A DNA stretch of 64,000 nucleotides from Cristatella mucedo (GCA_009760855.2 WPIO01000020.1:805001-869000), one strand, 5' to 3'; counted from the first letter of the stretch, positions 1-15,500 are shown. The notes: generated from the letters alone by a model not told the origin. Translations and numbers: made by a program.

Positions 1-456
1 CTGTAAGCGCTGTCGGCTCACCAGCATCGACTGGGCATCCTAGCTTGCTATCCATCCTAGCACGTTCGCAGGCACGACCTGCTGGGCATCGATTTTGGGA
101 AAGAGGCTGCCCCTTCTCCTCCCACGGGGACTTTGCAAGGAAGCCACTGACAAGGCGTCAGATTGCAGGCAATGGTTTTCAAGAGTCTACTGAGCAAGAA
201 ACGGCCAGCGAGCAGTGGCAGCAGAGGCAAAGCACCCTTTCCATCGTCTAAGCAGCCCGATGTCGACACTGTCGGGCTGCCATACAGAAACAGTGAGCTG
301 GAAGTTGCTAGGTGCCTCAAAGATCATTTAAAAATTGCTGCCACTATTGAGGTTGCAACCAACTTGATGCCAGCTGCCAACGGCCTCGAGACTTAGTTGA
401 TGCCCAATCTTACTGAGCAGGAGCCCCTAAGATGCATGAGAGATCGAGCATGTGCC

Positions 457-541
457 TGCTTGTGTGTGTGTTGTGTGTGTGTGCATGCGCGTGTGTGTGT
501 GCGCGTGCGTGTGTTGTGTCTGTGTGTGTGTGTGCTCATGT
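457..541. repeat. GT-rich microsatellite
   Basis: Interrupted (GT)n tract with scattered GC and AT steps, followed by a G run near 570-580. Reading frames through it give only Cys/Val-rich low-complexity peptides, so I do not call a gene here. Confidence 0.9.
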
Positions 542-817
542 GCATGCCTGCTTGTTTGTGGGGGTTTGCCGGGGGGGGGGGTGGTAGTGGAGTGGAGGTT
601 ATGTTCTAACCACACTCCCTTGATAGGCCGGTGCTCAGTTCAATGCTCTTACAATCATTCAAGAAGGGAGAATGTGCACAGCTTTAATGACAGCAAATGG
701 TCAGTCCGGGAAGCAGCTATTAGCCTTGCTCAAGGTGCAGCCACCACACCATCCTGCCATCTCCTTTCAAGGCGTGTTTGTCAAGAGCACCAGGTACTCT
801 GCCGAACTAGTTTGGAA

Positions 818-925
818 CAGGGTAAGGTGCTAGAATTAAACGAAACGGATCGTGGGCTCGAGCCCCGTGGGCACATGTGAACCGCTTGGGTAGACATTGA
901 GTTCTCTTAGTCTGCTATTTAAATG
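818..925 (+). mobile_element. SINE family A fragment (tRNA-derived head, LINE-like tail)
   Basis: Shows a Pol III B-box-like GGGCTCGAGCCC and then the tail gtgaaccgcttgggtaga...gagttctcttag. The same head and tail recur at 11842-11985, 40630-40773, 45690-45815 and 60886-61030. This copy is diverged and its A-box end is weak. Confidence 0.65.
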
Positions 926-3849
926 AAGTATCTACAGACGTCCTTTGTGTATCTCGGCAAATCAGCTCCAGACTATACCGCAATAAGTGAACTTCTATGA
1001 AGTAGGATTATTTATTTATAAATCGAATATTTTTGCAGTTAGAGCAAGGAAAAGCTGTTCACGACCCTCAAAGTACGGTTTTGTCGTTACTACACCCTCT
1101 GCACATGAAATAACACCCTTTTAGTCACCAGTACAATCGTATTACCCAATATATTAGACAACATAAGACACATTAGGCATTACAAATACCATATTCTTAC
1201 GGTACATTTAATTAAATACACACAGTTCTTACACACAATAACTAACCTATTAAAATAGTGCAACTTGTGCTCTGGCTGGCTTGGTTTTTACCATAGCCGA
1301 TTTTTTTGAAAAAAGTTCTTGCCCACACACAAGTAAGGGTCGAGTGGCTGCACCTAGCATTGAAGGATTTTTGGGGTGGGTGATGCTCTAATACATAGGC
1401 CTACAGTCCACGCGTAAATTTTAATTGTAATTGTAATACAAGAGTGTATAAACAATTGACTCGGACAACCTATCAAGCACTTTTTAATTTTCAACAGCTC
1501 GATCAACTTTTTAATGAATATATTTGAAAAACCACAATAGAGTGCATCCGAAAAAGTGGGAGGGACACGGGACGACTGTATTTATAATTTATTCTCACTG
1601 ACCAACTACGGCTGCATGCTCTGAATGTCGGGTTCCTGAGACTCTGACCAACGCAAACTTTGCTTTTCTATTCCTCGATGTTGCCATCCTTCATCCACAT
1701 CGCGAAGCTCCATGCCAGAGCATAACAAACTGTGGCAGCAAGCCAGGGACAGCCAGCTCTACAGACTGGCCTGACCTGTGAATCTGCAACCACGGATGCT
1801 GCCTCATCGTGGAGCAGCAGCAGCAAGCAGCAGCAAGCAGCAGCAGCAGCATAGTAGAGAGCATACAGATGCTGCTGCCTTGTCAAGCTAGGCCAGCCTT
1901 TTGGTGCCGACGACAGCCCAGCTGGCAAATGCAGCTCCCAAATTCGAAAGGCCACGGAGCAAATCGTGTAGAGCAGCAGAGGTTTCAGGGGGCCCTCCGG
2001 GTTCACCTAAGAGCAGTAGGGCTTTTCTGTAGCCCTGTGATAATGAGATTAATGAGCCAGCTGAGATTGCTGCTGGTGGGTTCACCAGCCGACCAAAGCC
2101 GGGGTCAGAGCCAGTGCAGACCGAGGACAGCCACAAAGCTTTAACGGCAGCCTGTCAAAGCCAGCTAACCGGTCTCTTTCCACGAAACCGACTTTGGCCC
2201 GACCCTAACCCTGATCGAGGTCAGGCTCCGAGGAGGCATTATGGAGCTTGTTGGCAGCTACAGGGCAGTTCAACAGCTCACCGGCTCTCCTTACTAGCCA
2301 GCACTCCCCCTCACAGTGGCTAGGACAAGCAGCCTCCAGTATTCTTAGCCCGGAGGCAAGATGCTCTCGAGCCTCGTGAGCCAGGTCGTGGTGGTGGTTT
2401 CGAGTCATCTCGGGGGAAGGAGATGGGCAACTCTTTGCCTGCCGCCACCAAAAGCTGCTGTTGCCAGCTGCCTGCTGAGGTTCTTCAGCTCCGATATGAA
2501 TACTGCTGTTGGTTGAATCGGTCGACCATTCACTTGTAACCGTGACAGGCCAGCCCACACCAACCCCCTCCAGCCAGGGCAAGCAAACTCAGCAGCCAGC
2601 TGCACGGCTTGCAGTCTGCGCAGCAGACGACGAGCTGCAATCGATCGGAGCAGCACGGTTGCCCACAGCCTGGCACCCGAGAGGGTTGCAGGAAGCCAAT
2701 CGCCGATCAGCTACTGCCTTCTCCAGGTTACAATGAAAAGACAGCTCAACTAGCCGTGAAGTGCACCAGTGAGGTGACATTGCCCGAAGCAGCCAAATCT
2801 TATTGACAAGGTTGGCCGGGAAGCTGGTAATTGGTGAGGTGTTACCTATACTGCTGATTGAGAGGCTGCAGAGAACTCGCTGGTGTCAGCTGCTTGCAAT
2901 GGCCGCTGCCGATGACCTGCTGAAGGCACGGCAATGCACGGCGCTCGCTCGATGCGCTTGCTGGTAGCATGTGGGGAGACATCTGTGCTGTTGGTCTTTC
3001 TGGGGCATGGGACGTGGCATTCCTTACGACTAGAACGACTTCGGTGGACCAGCGGACATAACGCCAGAAAAAAGGAACAATCTGGAATAGTCTTTGGCAC
3101 AGGGGCCGTAAAACACGGCCAGGTGTCTGGAACCAACGAGTTTGCTGGCTGTGTAGCAGAGCCCAAACAGCACCCTAGAGAGCAAACATACAGACCTACA
3201 CCTCTGGTCGAGCGAAAAAAAAAGCTGTTCGTCAACAGCAATGGCAAAATTCCGTGCAAACACGAATTCCAGAATTGTGGTCAATCAAGTCGGTGACCCT
3301 GCGGCTGGCTGCGTACCTCGGCTAAGCAGCTGCATACTGCCTGCATCCGGGAAAGCCTCACCTGTTCCAGAAGCCGACAGAACAGCCCCCCCTGCAGTTC
3401 TAATCACGATCGTGGTGCTGGCTGGGAGACCAGGTGCTACAGCACCTGAGCCAGTGTGGCAGAGCAGCAATCGACTCACACGAACAGCTCGGGGCTGAGC
3501 GAGCAAGGCAGGCAAGGCATGCTTCCGGCTCTCCTTCAGCTACTACGGACAGACCCGGCAGAGAGGCTTCGCTCGCGAGCACAAACCCTATCGTCTGCGG
3601 CTTCCTTACTTGTCGCCAGGACTCGCAGGGTGTGCTTGTTGGCTTTCCGAATTCCAGCGATGAGGCCAAACCTTGCGAGATTTTAGCTACGAATGCCCTG
3701 CCGGTCAGAACCCCTCCTCGGTAGGCAGTCGGCAATTAAAAAAATGCTGTCGCAGAAGCATAGAATGCAAAGAGAAACGTCCCATTAATCGACCCGAAAG
3801 AAGCACACTTGTCTATTGTTGGAATGAACTACCGCCTCGGTGGCCGGTT
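926..3849. other. Host intergenic or intronic DNA, no supported gene
   Basis: AT-rich to about 1660, then GC-richer with CAG/CTG clusters (about 1808-1850) that open spurious Gln/Leu runs on both strands. It could hold further downstream exons of the minus-strand forkhead gene, whose later exons I could not find, but nothing here has a recognisable domain. Confidence 0.5.
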
Positions 3850-3999
3850 GGGCCGGGTTAGCCCAGGGGTAAGTCGCTAGCACTTAAGCCCAGGTTGCAG
3901 GTTCGAGCCCTGCAGTGAGCAATCGGTCATTACCCACTGCAAGCACTGGCAATAGCCGTTAGGGCTCCTCTGGCGCTATATAAACATGGCTGCTAAGTC
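3850..3999 (+). mobile_element. SINE family B copy
   Basis: A tRNA-like head has an A box (TTAGCCCAGGGGTAAG) and a canonical B box (GGTTCGAGCCC). The body is followed by the tail gcgctatataaacatggctgctaagtca. A second copy with the same head and tail lies at 39603-39760. The cloverleaf does not close, so this is a retroposon and not a tRNA gene. Confidence 0.75.
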
Positions 4000-4230
4000 A
4001 GCTGCCCCTTCAACTTGGCACTTTGCAAGATCGGTTCGCTGATTTGTTGATTCGCATGCCAGAAAGATGCCACGATTGTGCTTCGTAAGCATATATCCTG
4101 TGAATTTCATACATGCAAACCGAAAACCAAGCCTTCCTATGCAGAAATATTTCAATCGGTATGGCCCATGATCCTTAGCAGACATAGTTGGCAGGCAGCA
4201 GCTATGAGGTGGTGGTGGTGTGGAAGTAAT

Positions 4231-4425
4231 TAACAATAATAAATATAGTCAATCGCCATCAGAGAACTGAATCTCTTTCTAAGCACTTTACATATGCTGT
4301 ATAGAAAGCATTACCATATGTATTACCATTACCATATACCATAGGTGGTAGCAGCTGCAAGCGGCAGGCACAGTGTAGGCATGCATATGCACGCGATGGA
4401 CGAATCATAAAGACCTACTAAATCT
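4231..4425 (-). mobile_element. CR1/L2-like LINE family 1, 3' end fragment
   Basis: Read on the minus strand this matches the 3' UTR of the LINE at 35033-35978: a 'gtgctgacactgtg'-like block, then the terminal box 'aaagagattcagttctctgatggcg' in diverged form, ending in an AAT/ATT-rich tail. It is 5'-truncated and non-coding. Confidence 0.65.
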
Positions 4426-5317
4426 CTTAATTTAGCATCCTTGAATGCACTGTATAGTCCCGGAACGGCTAAAATACATCGTGAACGCGGTGTATTCGGT
4501 CAAATTGCGTGCCCATCATTGCTGGCTAGTCATCCTAGCACTGTGTAGTAACGTAAGGGCTACAGACATGCAATGTACTTAAAGAGGTACTCAGTTGGCA
4601 TACACTTTGCTCCACTCTTCCTTAGCTCTACTCTTAGGCACCGAGCAAAGCATCCAATCAAATTCGAAGCCTTCAGAGTGAGGGAGAGAGGGGTAGGGCA
4701 GCCGGAGCTTGATCTGTTACTGAGGGGGGGGAGAGGTTGAAACTCACTGCTGGTGGAAATTTAGCCACCTGCAGGCAAACGCATCATGGAGTTTTTGGCA
4801 AGGCCTAACAAAGCACCGATGCTGAACTCGATCGTTAATTGGATAAGAGAAACGTCTGGTCGGCTTGTTTAATTGAGTACTAGGTACTCAGCAGAGACTG
4901 TGCCAGCAGTGCAGAGCCGATCCAAGTTGCAAACTGGATGCAGGCAGTTGGCAGGCAGATCGGAGCTGTCCAGCAGCTACACTGATAGGCAGAGCATATA
5001 GATTTGCACCTGTGCAGGCGGTCAGCACCCTTTGACCTCTCGAGCTGACACAATTCTACAAGAGTGGCTGAGCCTGCTGGCTTTAGTTTTTAGGAGAGCT
5101 CCTTGTGTGTGCCTCTTCTAGATTTAAGCTGAGAGGCCTAAGGACTGAGAAGGGCGCATCTGAATTCGAGCTACCGGGCTGCGGCCCAGCCTCCACCCCA
5201 CCACCCCCTCCCAGAGGCAAGCCGACTTGTCTACAGGGCAACAGAAATTCCGAAGTCAGCACCGCAACATCTACTCTATCTGCTGCCGACTTCGGCCGAC
5301 GTCCTGTCCAGCCGTCC
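4426..5317. other. Host DNA without recognised features
   Basis: Mixed composition with a short G-rich stretch near 4725. No domain, RNA gene or repeat was recognised. Confidence 0.5.
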
Positions 5318-5560
5318 TGAGCTGCTACTGCCATGCTACTCGTGTCCTCAGCTGCCTTCCTGACTAAGCACCTGTGTCTCACTGTCTCACGGTCTCTCTC
5401 TTTGTTGTGTGAGATGAAGTCTGCTGGCTACAGTAGGCTCACCAAAAGCCGCTTAGGCCTTAACTTCTCTACAGAAACTTCCCCAGCATAACTCCCTCAC
5501 TCAGTCAGTGTGGCTTTGTGGACTTACACACGTGGAGATACATTGCATTATATTACACCA
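5318..5560 (+). mobile_element. LINE family 2, 3' end fragment
   Basis: Resembles the 3' region of the LINE at 51722-53035: 'gagctgctac..ccatgctact', 'ttgtgtgagatgaagtctg', 'gctttgtggacttac' and an ATTACA-rich end. Related copies lie at 38025-38325 and, on the minus strand, 48825-49060. This copy is internally expanded and diverged. Confidence 0.6.
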
Positions 5561-7955
5561 TTGCCACGAGCAGAGCACAGCTCATATAATGCTGTGGACA
5601 AGCATGCTAAGAGGTCTGGCAGCAAGCCCCACCCCCTTTCCCATCCCCCTCTTCCTTCCCCCTCCTCCCTCCCCCTCCTTCCCTCAACTGACCCAACCAA
5701 GCAACAACAACAGTGTCCAGAACAAAACAGTGCCCGGCCGGCTGGCAAAGTCTCAAGCCGCCAGTCCTTTGAGCTGAGTCAGTCGGGCCTAAAGAGGCGT
5801 AGCTGGAGCCCCCCCCCCCCCCGTTGGTCCCAAAGCCAGCTAAAGAGGTGGTAACAAGTCAGGTGTTCTGCCTAAATGCATAGCCGTCACGTAAGCCACA
5901 CTATCGAGCCAGCTATGCACCTGTACGCGAGGATTGTTTACTGAATGCACGCACGATGCACGCAATGCCGAAAAGTGCACAAGCAGGATTGCTTCGGCTA
6001 GCACAGACAACAGCAGGTGTATTGGTGATGACTCCAGAGTACTGTGTGCTTAATGCAGTCCCTCACAGTTGGCACAGCTATCGTTAGTGGCAAGGAATGA
6101 CTATCGCTGTGCCAAGCTTTCTGGTGTGCAGTTTGAGTTCCATCGAAATATTGACACCGAGGCATCGATCGTAAATCGTTTTCATCGCACATGAAGTCAT
6201 CCTCGATGTAGTGCATATCTGGACGAGTCCATTCACCAGAGCAAGCACACACGAGCACTGGCTGGCTACCACCCACCCATCGACGGTGCTGCAATGTATA
6301 GGTCAGCCCACAAATGGGGGGGGGGCACGGAGCGGCACTGGTAGTCGACAGATGGCACGCCGCCCCCAGCGTGGCTGCTGAGCTGTTGATCCCAAATGCA
6401 GCAGCAGCAGCAGGAGCAGCAGATCGAAGGTTGAGAGAATCGGCTGAATCCACGTGCTCTACTAGCCTAGCTGCACGGCCATGGGCTGCTGCCAGCAAAG
6501 GGACGCTGGAACAAAGGGCTGAGCAGCAGCGAGCCACTGCTGCTGGCACTTTTCCGTTTGTTCCCAAACACGATGTTGGCACGTCCACCGAGCCCCCCCC
6601 CCCCATTAAAACAGGCTCGTACAATAGCTTGTGAAAAGAGACATGTATCCTACTAAGATGCGCTTAGCTGCCTGCCTGCTGTCTGCAGCCGAGGAATCGT
6701 CGGAGGGAAGGGCGCGGGGTGGGATGAGAGCACTGAGATGCAAATTGGGCACTTGCAACCTCCCCTCCTCCACACACACTGGATGTCTTCAAAGCAGGTC
6801 CGGCCCTTCCTTGTTCACGGCATGCCTGGCCACCGAGACCTTGCAGCAATGCTGCCGTCCTTTTCACCGAGTGACAAACTACCACCACTCTCTGGCCACC
6901 ACCACTTCGCTCTTCCTCCCCACCCACCCCCTTCCCATAGTCAAGCGAAGGCTAGAGGCAGCTGCAAGCTCAGCAGGCCATCGGCTGTGAAGTCCTAGCC
7001 AGAGTGGCAGCGGCAGGCACGGCCGACGAGCGTGCAAGCGCCTGCCCGCGCCCCCTACCACCACCGACAGACCAGCGACGAGGGACTGCTGACAAGCAGC
7101 AGCAGCAGCAGCAGCAGCCTGGGAAGCAGTTGAGAGTGGACTGTCGAGCTCGAGGAGGGGATGCTCAAATCATCGTCTGCTCTAGCTAATACTCGGCCAC
7201 GAAGAGGCAATCGTGGGGCTGAGCAAGTGCGAAAGCAGCGCTGCTCGTCGACTCGAGGAAGAGGTAGGGCCTATATCACGTGCATTTGACGGATCTGAGC
7301 AGGGGCAGGGTTCGGCTGTCTGCACTGAGGGACGTGCCAAGCCAACCGCAGGTCTGGCAGCCTCGAGCTACTGCTGCCGGCAGCTGCAGACGAGCAGCAC
7401 GGTCGAGGAAGTATTTCATTACACCACCACCGGCCAAGCCGGGTCACTCACTGCTGGGCTGTCACCAGGCAATCCAGCTCGGTGGCACCCCGGTAGCACG
7501 AGCTTGAGGCAGAGGAAGGAGGCGAGCAGCCAGCATTCGAATCCAGATGCCCGCGGACATCCAGAAACGAACCTCGTTCGAACAGCATTCACCGGAAGCC
7601 GGGGAAACCCGAGCTCCACCCCCCCCAACCGCCACCCACACAGCCCTGCCGCGAGCTACTCTTTCGCTCGACTGCAGAGATCCCGATGCTCGATCTTAGA
7701 GGCTTCAGACTGCACTGGAGCAGCGCATTTTCTATGCAGGCACATTTTCCTGACGTTCTGCACTGTTTGCTGCTTAGCAAAGCGGCTCTGCACAGCATAG
7801 CCAATGTGCAATTGGGGCCCCGGAAGGTTTCACGCCTCGAGTCCACACTGTGCGAAGTCCTTTTGACGTTACTTGTTTTTCTGCTTGTTCCCAGTAGCTC
7901 CCTTTTCTCTGTCGACCAGACGGTGGGAATTTTCAAACTTTCTAGCTCAAACCGA
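5561..7955. other. GC-rich host DNA with simple repeats, no supported gene
   Basis: Contains C runs (5809-5822), CAG clusters (6399-6422; 7097-7117) and pyrimidine tracts. Several open frames exist on both strands but they are Ala/Ser/Pro/Gln-rich and overlap each other, as expected from base composition. It probably lies within or downstream of the minus-strand forkhead gene; no exon could be supported. Confidence 0.45.
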
Positions 7956-8444
7956 GAGAGGGAGAAGGAGAGAGAGAGAGAGGGAGGGAGGGAGATAGAG
8001 AGCGAGAGAGGGAGAGAGAGAGAGGGAGAGGGAGAGGGAGAGAGGGAGGAAGGGAGAGAAAGAGAGAGGTAGGGAGAGATAGGGAGAGGGAGGGAGAGAG
8101 AGAGGGAGAGAAAGAGGAGCAGAGGAGAGAGAGAGAGAGGGGGGAGAGAGAGGGGGAAGAGAGGGAGAGAGAGGGAGAGAGAGAGGGAGGGAGGGAGGGA
8201 GGGAGGGGGGGGGGGGGGGAGGGGGGGAGAGAGAGGGGGAGAGAGAGGGAGAGAGCAAAGGAGAGAGGGAGAGAGAGAGAGGGGGAGAGGGAGAGAAAGA
8301 GAGAGGGGGAGAGAGGGAGCAAGAGAGAGCGGGAGAGAGAGAGAGAGAGAGAGAGGGGGAGGGAGGAAGAGAGAGCAAGAGGAAGAGAGAGAGAGAGAGA
8401 GAGAGGTAGGGATGGAGAGAAAGAGCGAGGGAGAGAGAGAGAGA
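7956..8444. repeat. Long purine (GA/GGA) tract
   Basis: About 490 bp of almost pure A/G on the plus strand, built from (GA)n, GGGA and GGGAGAGA units, with only a few C or T interruptions and a G run at about 8206-8219. Frames through it code Ser/Leu/Pro or Arg/Glu low complexity only. It lies 3' of forkhead exon 2 on the minus strand and so is probably intronic. Confidence 0.95.
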
Positions 8445-10987
<2,543 letters not shown>

Positions 10988-11470
10988 GATGTCTTGCGAA
11001 ATTAATATTTGGACCAAAGTATGCGGCGAAAAAAGTCCCGAATACGAGGAAGCCGATACGGCGTTCTTTCACCACTCCGTCATGCTCCGAAAAGGGCCGG
11101 TGCTGTCGGCGCCGGCCGCAATCCAGTGGCGCACGTGAACGAGCGCGGACGAGCCTGGAAAGCACGTAACCAAGGTAAACCCAGCAGGCGGCTGCGTCAC
11201 GGGGGCAGCAGACCATATGGGCGTGGGCGGAACTACCCCAGACGTTGTGTCGGAGTGCAGAGTACCGGCACTTGACTAGGGTTACGCGTAAGTTCATAAT
11301 CTTAAAATATCTCAAAACAGACTCAAAAAATTATTCGCAAGTCCTTGGTAGCAGAAGGTCTGGCAAACCAATCGGCTCACAGAGAAGTTTCCGGGGACGT
11401 ATGTCCGCAGGAAGTAAACACAATCCTTCCCTCCGCACGGAAAGAGGCCCGAGTACTAGGGTTGCAACCG
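10988..11470 (-). promoter_or_regulatory. CpG-rich 5' region of the forkhead gene
   Basis: GC- and CpG-rich DNA immediately upstream of the forkhead ATG on the minus strand, with an E-box-like CACGTG (11133-11138) and an ATTGG/CCAAT element (about 11368). No TATA box was obvious. The promoter role is inferred from position and composition. Confidence 0.4.
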
Positions 11471-11841
11471 TTTAGTCTTGCATCGGTTTGAGGGAGGGAG
11501 TTCATTCGCGACTCAGTGGTAAGAATAACCACATGTGTTTAGTAATTACACATAGGCCAAAATGAGTGCATGAGTGAGTGTATGATCCATAAATCGGATA
11601 AATGCAGTCCACGGTATATGCAGTAAATAGTCGACGCTTTACGACGTTTCTGAACTGCTGTGTGGAATGTTCCGTCATCTACCCAATCGATTGGTTTGTA
11701 TATCCTTATTTTTTCACAACAGAAAGAGGATGAATCGAACAATCGGCATAACTGTACATCTTGGCCGAACAAATATTAGCGACGGTAACCATCTTTCGGT
11801 GCCACAGTTCTTTCGATATGCTTGACCACCGGGCTCTGCAG
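11471..11841. other. Host DNA without recognised features
   Basis: Unremarkable mixed-composition DNA between the forkhead 5' region and a SINE; no gene or repeat recognised. Confidence 0.45.
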
Positions 11842-11985
11842 TTAATATAATTCATTTGTATAGCGCCACAAGAGAACTTAATTTCTATTCAGGTGCTTTA
11901 CATATGCCTCGGGACTCGAGCCCACGACCTCAGCTACACATTGGTCGGGGCGAGCACCTTAACCATTGGACCAAACCAACTGCAG
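11842..11985 (-). mobile_element. SINE family A copy
   Basis: On the minus strand: tRNA-like head with ggttaaggtgctcgcc (A-box side) and gtgggctcgagtcc (B-box side), then tail 'gcacctgaatagaaattaagttctcttgtggcgctatacaaatgaattatatt' in diverged pieces. The tail resembles the LINE family 1 terminus, which suggests mobilisation by that LINE. Confidence 0.8.
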
Positions 11986-12290
11986 TGTAGGTCAAGCCTC
12001 TGAAGGTCAAATCTCAAGCTGATTTCCTGAAAGAAAGGAATTACTGGAGTCTGCTCCATGGCCATTCCTCTGGACTATATGCCAGCACCTCACTAGATGC
12101 AGGGTATTTCGGCGACCTTTAACGAAAAGAGAATAGAAATAGCATTTCATGAATACTCAACTATGCAACGATTCCATAAGATTAAGCATCTGCGGCAGAA
12201 ATATCAGGACTCTTGAGACGGTGCACTAAAATTGATCTTCGACTACGTCAAACTTGCTAGGCAATCTTAATTTCATAGTGATCGAAAGAG

Positions 12291-12295
12291 CACTA
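12291..12295. repeat. Target-site duplication, left copy (CACTA)
   Basis: CACTA abuts the left TIR; the same five bases abut the right TIR at 36938-36942. The sixth base differs (G before CACTA on the left, G after it on the right). Confidence 0.75.
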
Positions 12296-12494
12296 AGTAG
12301 ATATAAAGTGAATGGCATGTAGCCTTGGGCTCGATCGATGACGTCATCAATTAAATAAATCGTCCTCATATTATAATCTCACTTCGTTCGATTATTATCT
12401 TCATCCGATTTATTTAATGGCTGCCGTCATCCTCAAGACCCTATTCTCCATACCCTTCATTTTATATCTACTAAGAGTTGTTTAGGTTGATGTG
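12296..12494 (+). repeat. Left terminal inverted repeat, internally palindromic
   Basis: Matches the reverse complement of 36741-36937 with few differences. Positions 12296-12472 form an imperfect palindrome: the outer AGTAGATATAAA pairs with inner TTTATATCTACT, and ATTAAATAAATCG pairs with CGATTTATTTAAT around a centre near the TTCG/CGAA bases (about 12385). It contains GATGACGTCATC (CRE-like). The inner 22 bases (to GGTTGATGTG) lie outside the palindrome. Confidence 0.93.
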
Positions 12495-12592
12495 ACTATA
12501 TAAGAGTAAAATATAATTGCAATTAATTAAATATTTAATTAAATAAATTTTTTCTATCTTTATATACATTTCTCAAAAACATTGATAACTTT

Positions 12593-15500
12593 ATGCTACG
12601 GGAGGGTGAAAAATTTAGCGATCATGCAAAACGTATTAGCGAAGAGGTAAGAAAACGTACAGGTCTTCTTCCAAAATATCCTTTCTCAAAAGACAGTGTA
12701 GATGCATTGATTGCAACTCTACGTTCACCAACAACTATAAAACTAGATAATCATATTGCTAAGAAAACCACTAAGCCTAAAAGTAGATGGTCTTTCGATA
12801 AAGAGTCCAGGAGGCTTATGAAGATACAGGAAACAGGTTGGTTTTTAGGAAAATCTTCTGATGGTAAATTCTTAGATTATGAATATATTGGACTAGATAA
12901 GAACGTAATTGATTTTGATATAATATATGATAAGATTGGAGCAGAACTTAAATTAGTTATAAAAGAATTACTTAAAAACAAGAGTGACTTAAAAATGACC
13001 CTTGTTATTTCGCCTATTTTAGCTTCAGAAAGTGGTGCTTATAATTACCAACCATTTGCAGGAATAACCAATTCAAAAATAAATAGAGTTTCGGATATTG
13101 ATAGAATAATTAGAACACAATTTGCAGCTTTTAAAAAGAAAGTAGAGGAATGGTTAGAAAGAGGTTCTAATTCGATTATAGTTGGAGTTAATGCTATTTA
13201 TGCAAAGTTTTCTTATTTTCGACACAAATTCGGCGGTAGTTACTTACCAATGCCAGAAGGATTAGAAAAGAAGAGATCAACAATTAATATAAAGAATTAA
13301 TCAGATAATCTTTGTGCTTTATGGTGTGTGTTAAGGTTTCTCCACTGGAGAGATAACCATCCAGAGTCTATTGCTGATTTAAGAGAAATATTACATGAGA
13401 AATATTCACAACATTTAAAGAGAATAGAAGATTTGTTTAACGTTAAGGAAAATTATCCTTCAAACTTATTAAATGTTGTTGATATTCCTCATTTAGCTGA
13501 ATTATTTAACATAACTATTGTTGTTTATGAATATGATAATAAAATTCCAACTCCACTTATAGTAGTTGATGAAGAGAAAGAGAGGCATTTAGATCTTCTT
13601 TTGTATAGCACTCCATATAAAAGCAACTTTCATTATGTAATTATTAAAAACTTCAATGGATTGTGTAGGAGTAGCAAAGGATATGGAACACAGCTTACTT
13701 GTAAAAGATGTTTGTGTAGATTTTACTCTAAAGAAAAACTAGAGTCACATGTTGATGCATGCAAACGTGGAAATATGGCGAATCTAGGTGAAGGATGCCA
13801 AGTGCAGATAGTAAAAAAGGAGATAAATGTTATTTTAGAGATTATGCTAAGACGTTATGGTGTCCTTATGTTGCTTATGCAGACTTTGAATGGTTACTTA
13901 CAAGCGTTAGAAAAACAGATAAAGAAGATCCTACTACTCCACAAGGACTTTTCAAAAGCATATTCCGTGTTCATCTGCTTATACTATTATTGATTATGAA
14001 GGAAAAAAAATTTACATTTAAATTATTCAATGGTTCAAATAATGTTAGAGATCTATTAAAAAGTTTGTTAGAAGAAGTTGAAACAATAAAAAATGAAATG
14101 AAACCTATTCTTGATAAATATGAAAAGTTTGATTATAGTAATTTTAAGGAAGAAGACAAAAAAGATTTTGAGAATGCAACTGTTTGTCATATTTGCGATT
14201 TAGATTTAGATGGAGATAAAGTTTTAGATCATTGTCATTTAACAGGAAATTATAGGGGTGCCACACATAATGCTTGCAACTTAAATCTCAGCATTAATCC
14301 TAAGAAGTTTAAACTTCCAATATTTACTCACAACTTAAAAGGTTATGACTCACATTTATTAGTACAGGAGTTTCAAGATTTAAAACTAGATCTTGTAAAT
14401 AATGTTGTTAAATCAGGAAAACCATTAGAACAAACAAGAAAATACTTTTCAATGTTGGATGATAATGAATTCAATCTATTAAAAGAAAAAGGTATATTGC
14501 CCTATGAGTATATAGACTCATTTTCAAGACTAGATGAAAAGTCACTATACCCAATCAAAAGTTTCTATAGCACGGTAAATGATACAAACATAGATGAAAA
14601 AGATTATGATCGTGTTAAGAAAGTTTGGGCATTGATGAAAAAAATAGATCCAAGCACAGAAGATACATTAGGAAAGTATAGCGATATTTATCTAACTATG
14701 GATGTCCTTCTACTTGCAGATGTATTTCGACATTTTAGACATTTAGCAAAGAAAATTGATGGTTTAGATCCTGCCAATTTTCTTAAAGCACCAGGTTTAA
14801 CTTGGTCTGCAGGTTTGAGATTTTCAAAGGTTAAATTAAATTTATTAACAAACTTTGAACATTTTGACTTCTTTGAAAGTGCAACAAGAGGAGGAATAAC
14901 GCAAGCATCATGTAGATATGTCAAAGCAAACAATGAAATGGCTTCTAATTATGATAGTACTAAAGAAAAGAGTTGGTTACTTTATGTTGATGCAAATTCA
15001 TTATATGCTACAGCAATGACACAACCACTTCCAATTTCTAATTTCAAGTTTTTAGATAGTAAGCAAATAAAGAAGATTACAACTAAGAAGATGTTATCAT
15101 TAAAAGAGGATGCAGAAACTGATTATGCTTTTGAAGTAGATACGCACTGTCCAGAAGAATTACACGACACTCACTCGATTGTCCTATTCTACCAATTAGG
15201 AGAAAAGTAGGCGTTGAAGAATACTCTGAATATCAAAAGAAAACGTTGTTAAGGGATGATAAGAAGAAAATAGATGAATGTGAAACTGAAGTTGAAAAAC
15301 TGATTGTTGATCTAGAATTTAGAGTTAAATATGTTATCCATTGTAGAAATCTACAATTTGCAATTGAAAGAGGATATATATTAACAAAGATCCATAGAGT
15401 AATGAGTTTTACACAAAGTAGATGGTTGAGTGGATATATAGTTAATAACATTGAAAGAAGAAAAGTAGCAAAGGATGAGTTTGAAAAGGAATATCATAAA

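Noticed and set aside
397-880. Cys/Val-rich ORF as a secreted protein
   Set aside because: It is the GT microsatellite read in frame, followed by unrelated sequence.
3850-3930. tRNA gene
   Set aside because: A and B boxes are present but the arms do not form a cloverleaf and the unit continues into a SINE body that recurs elsewhere.
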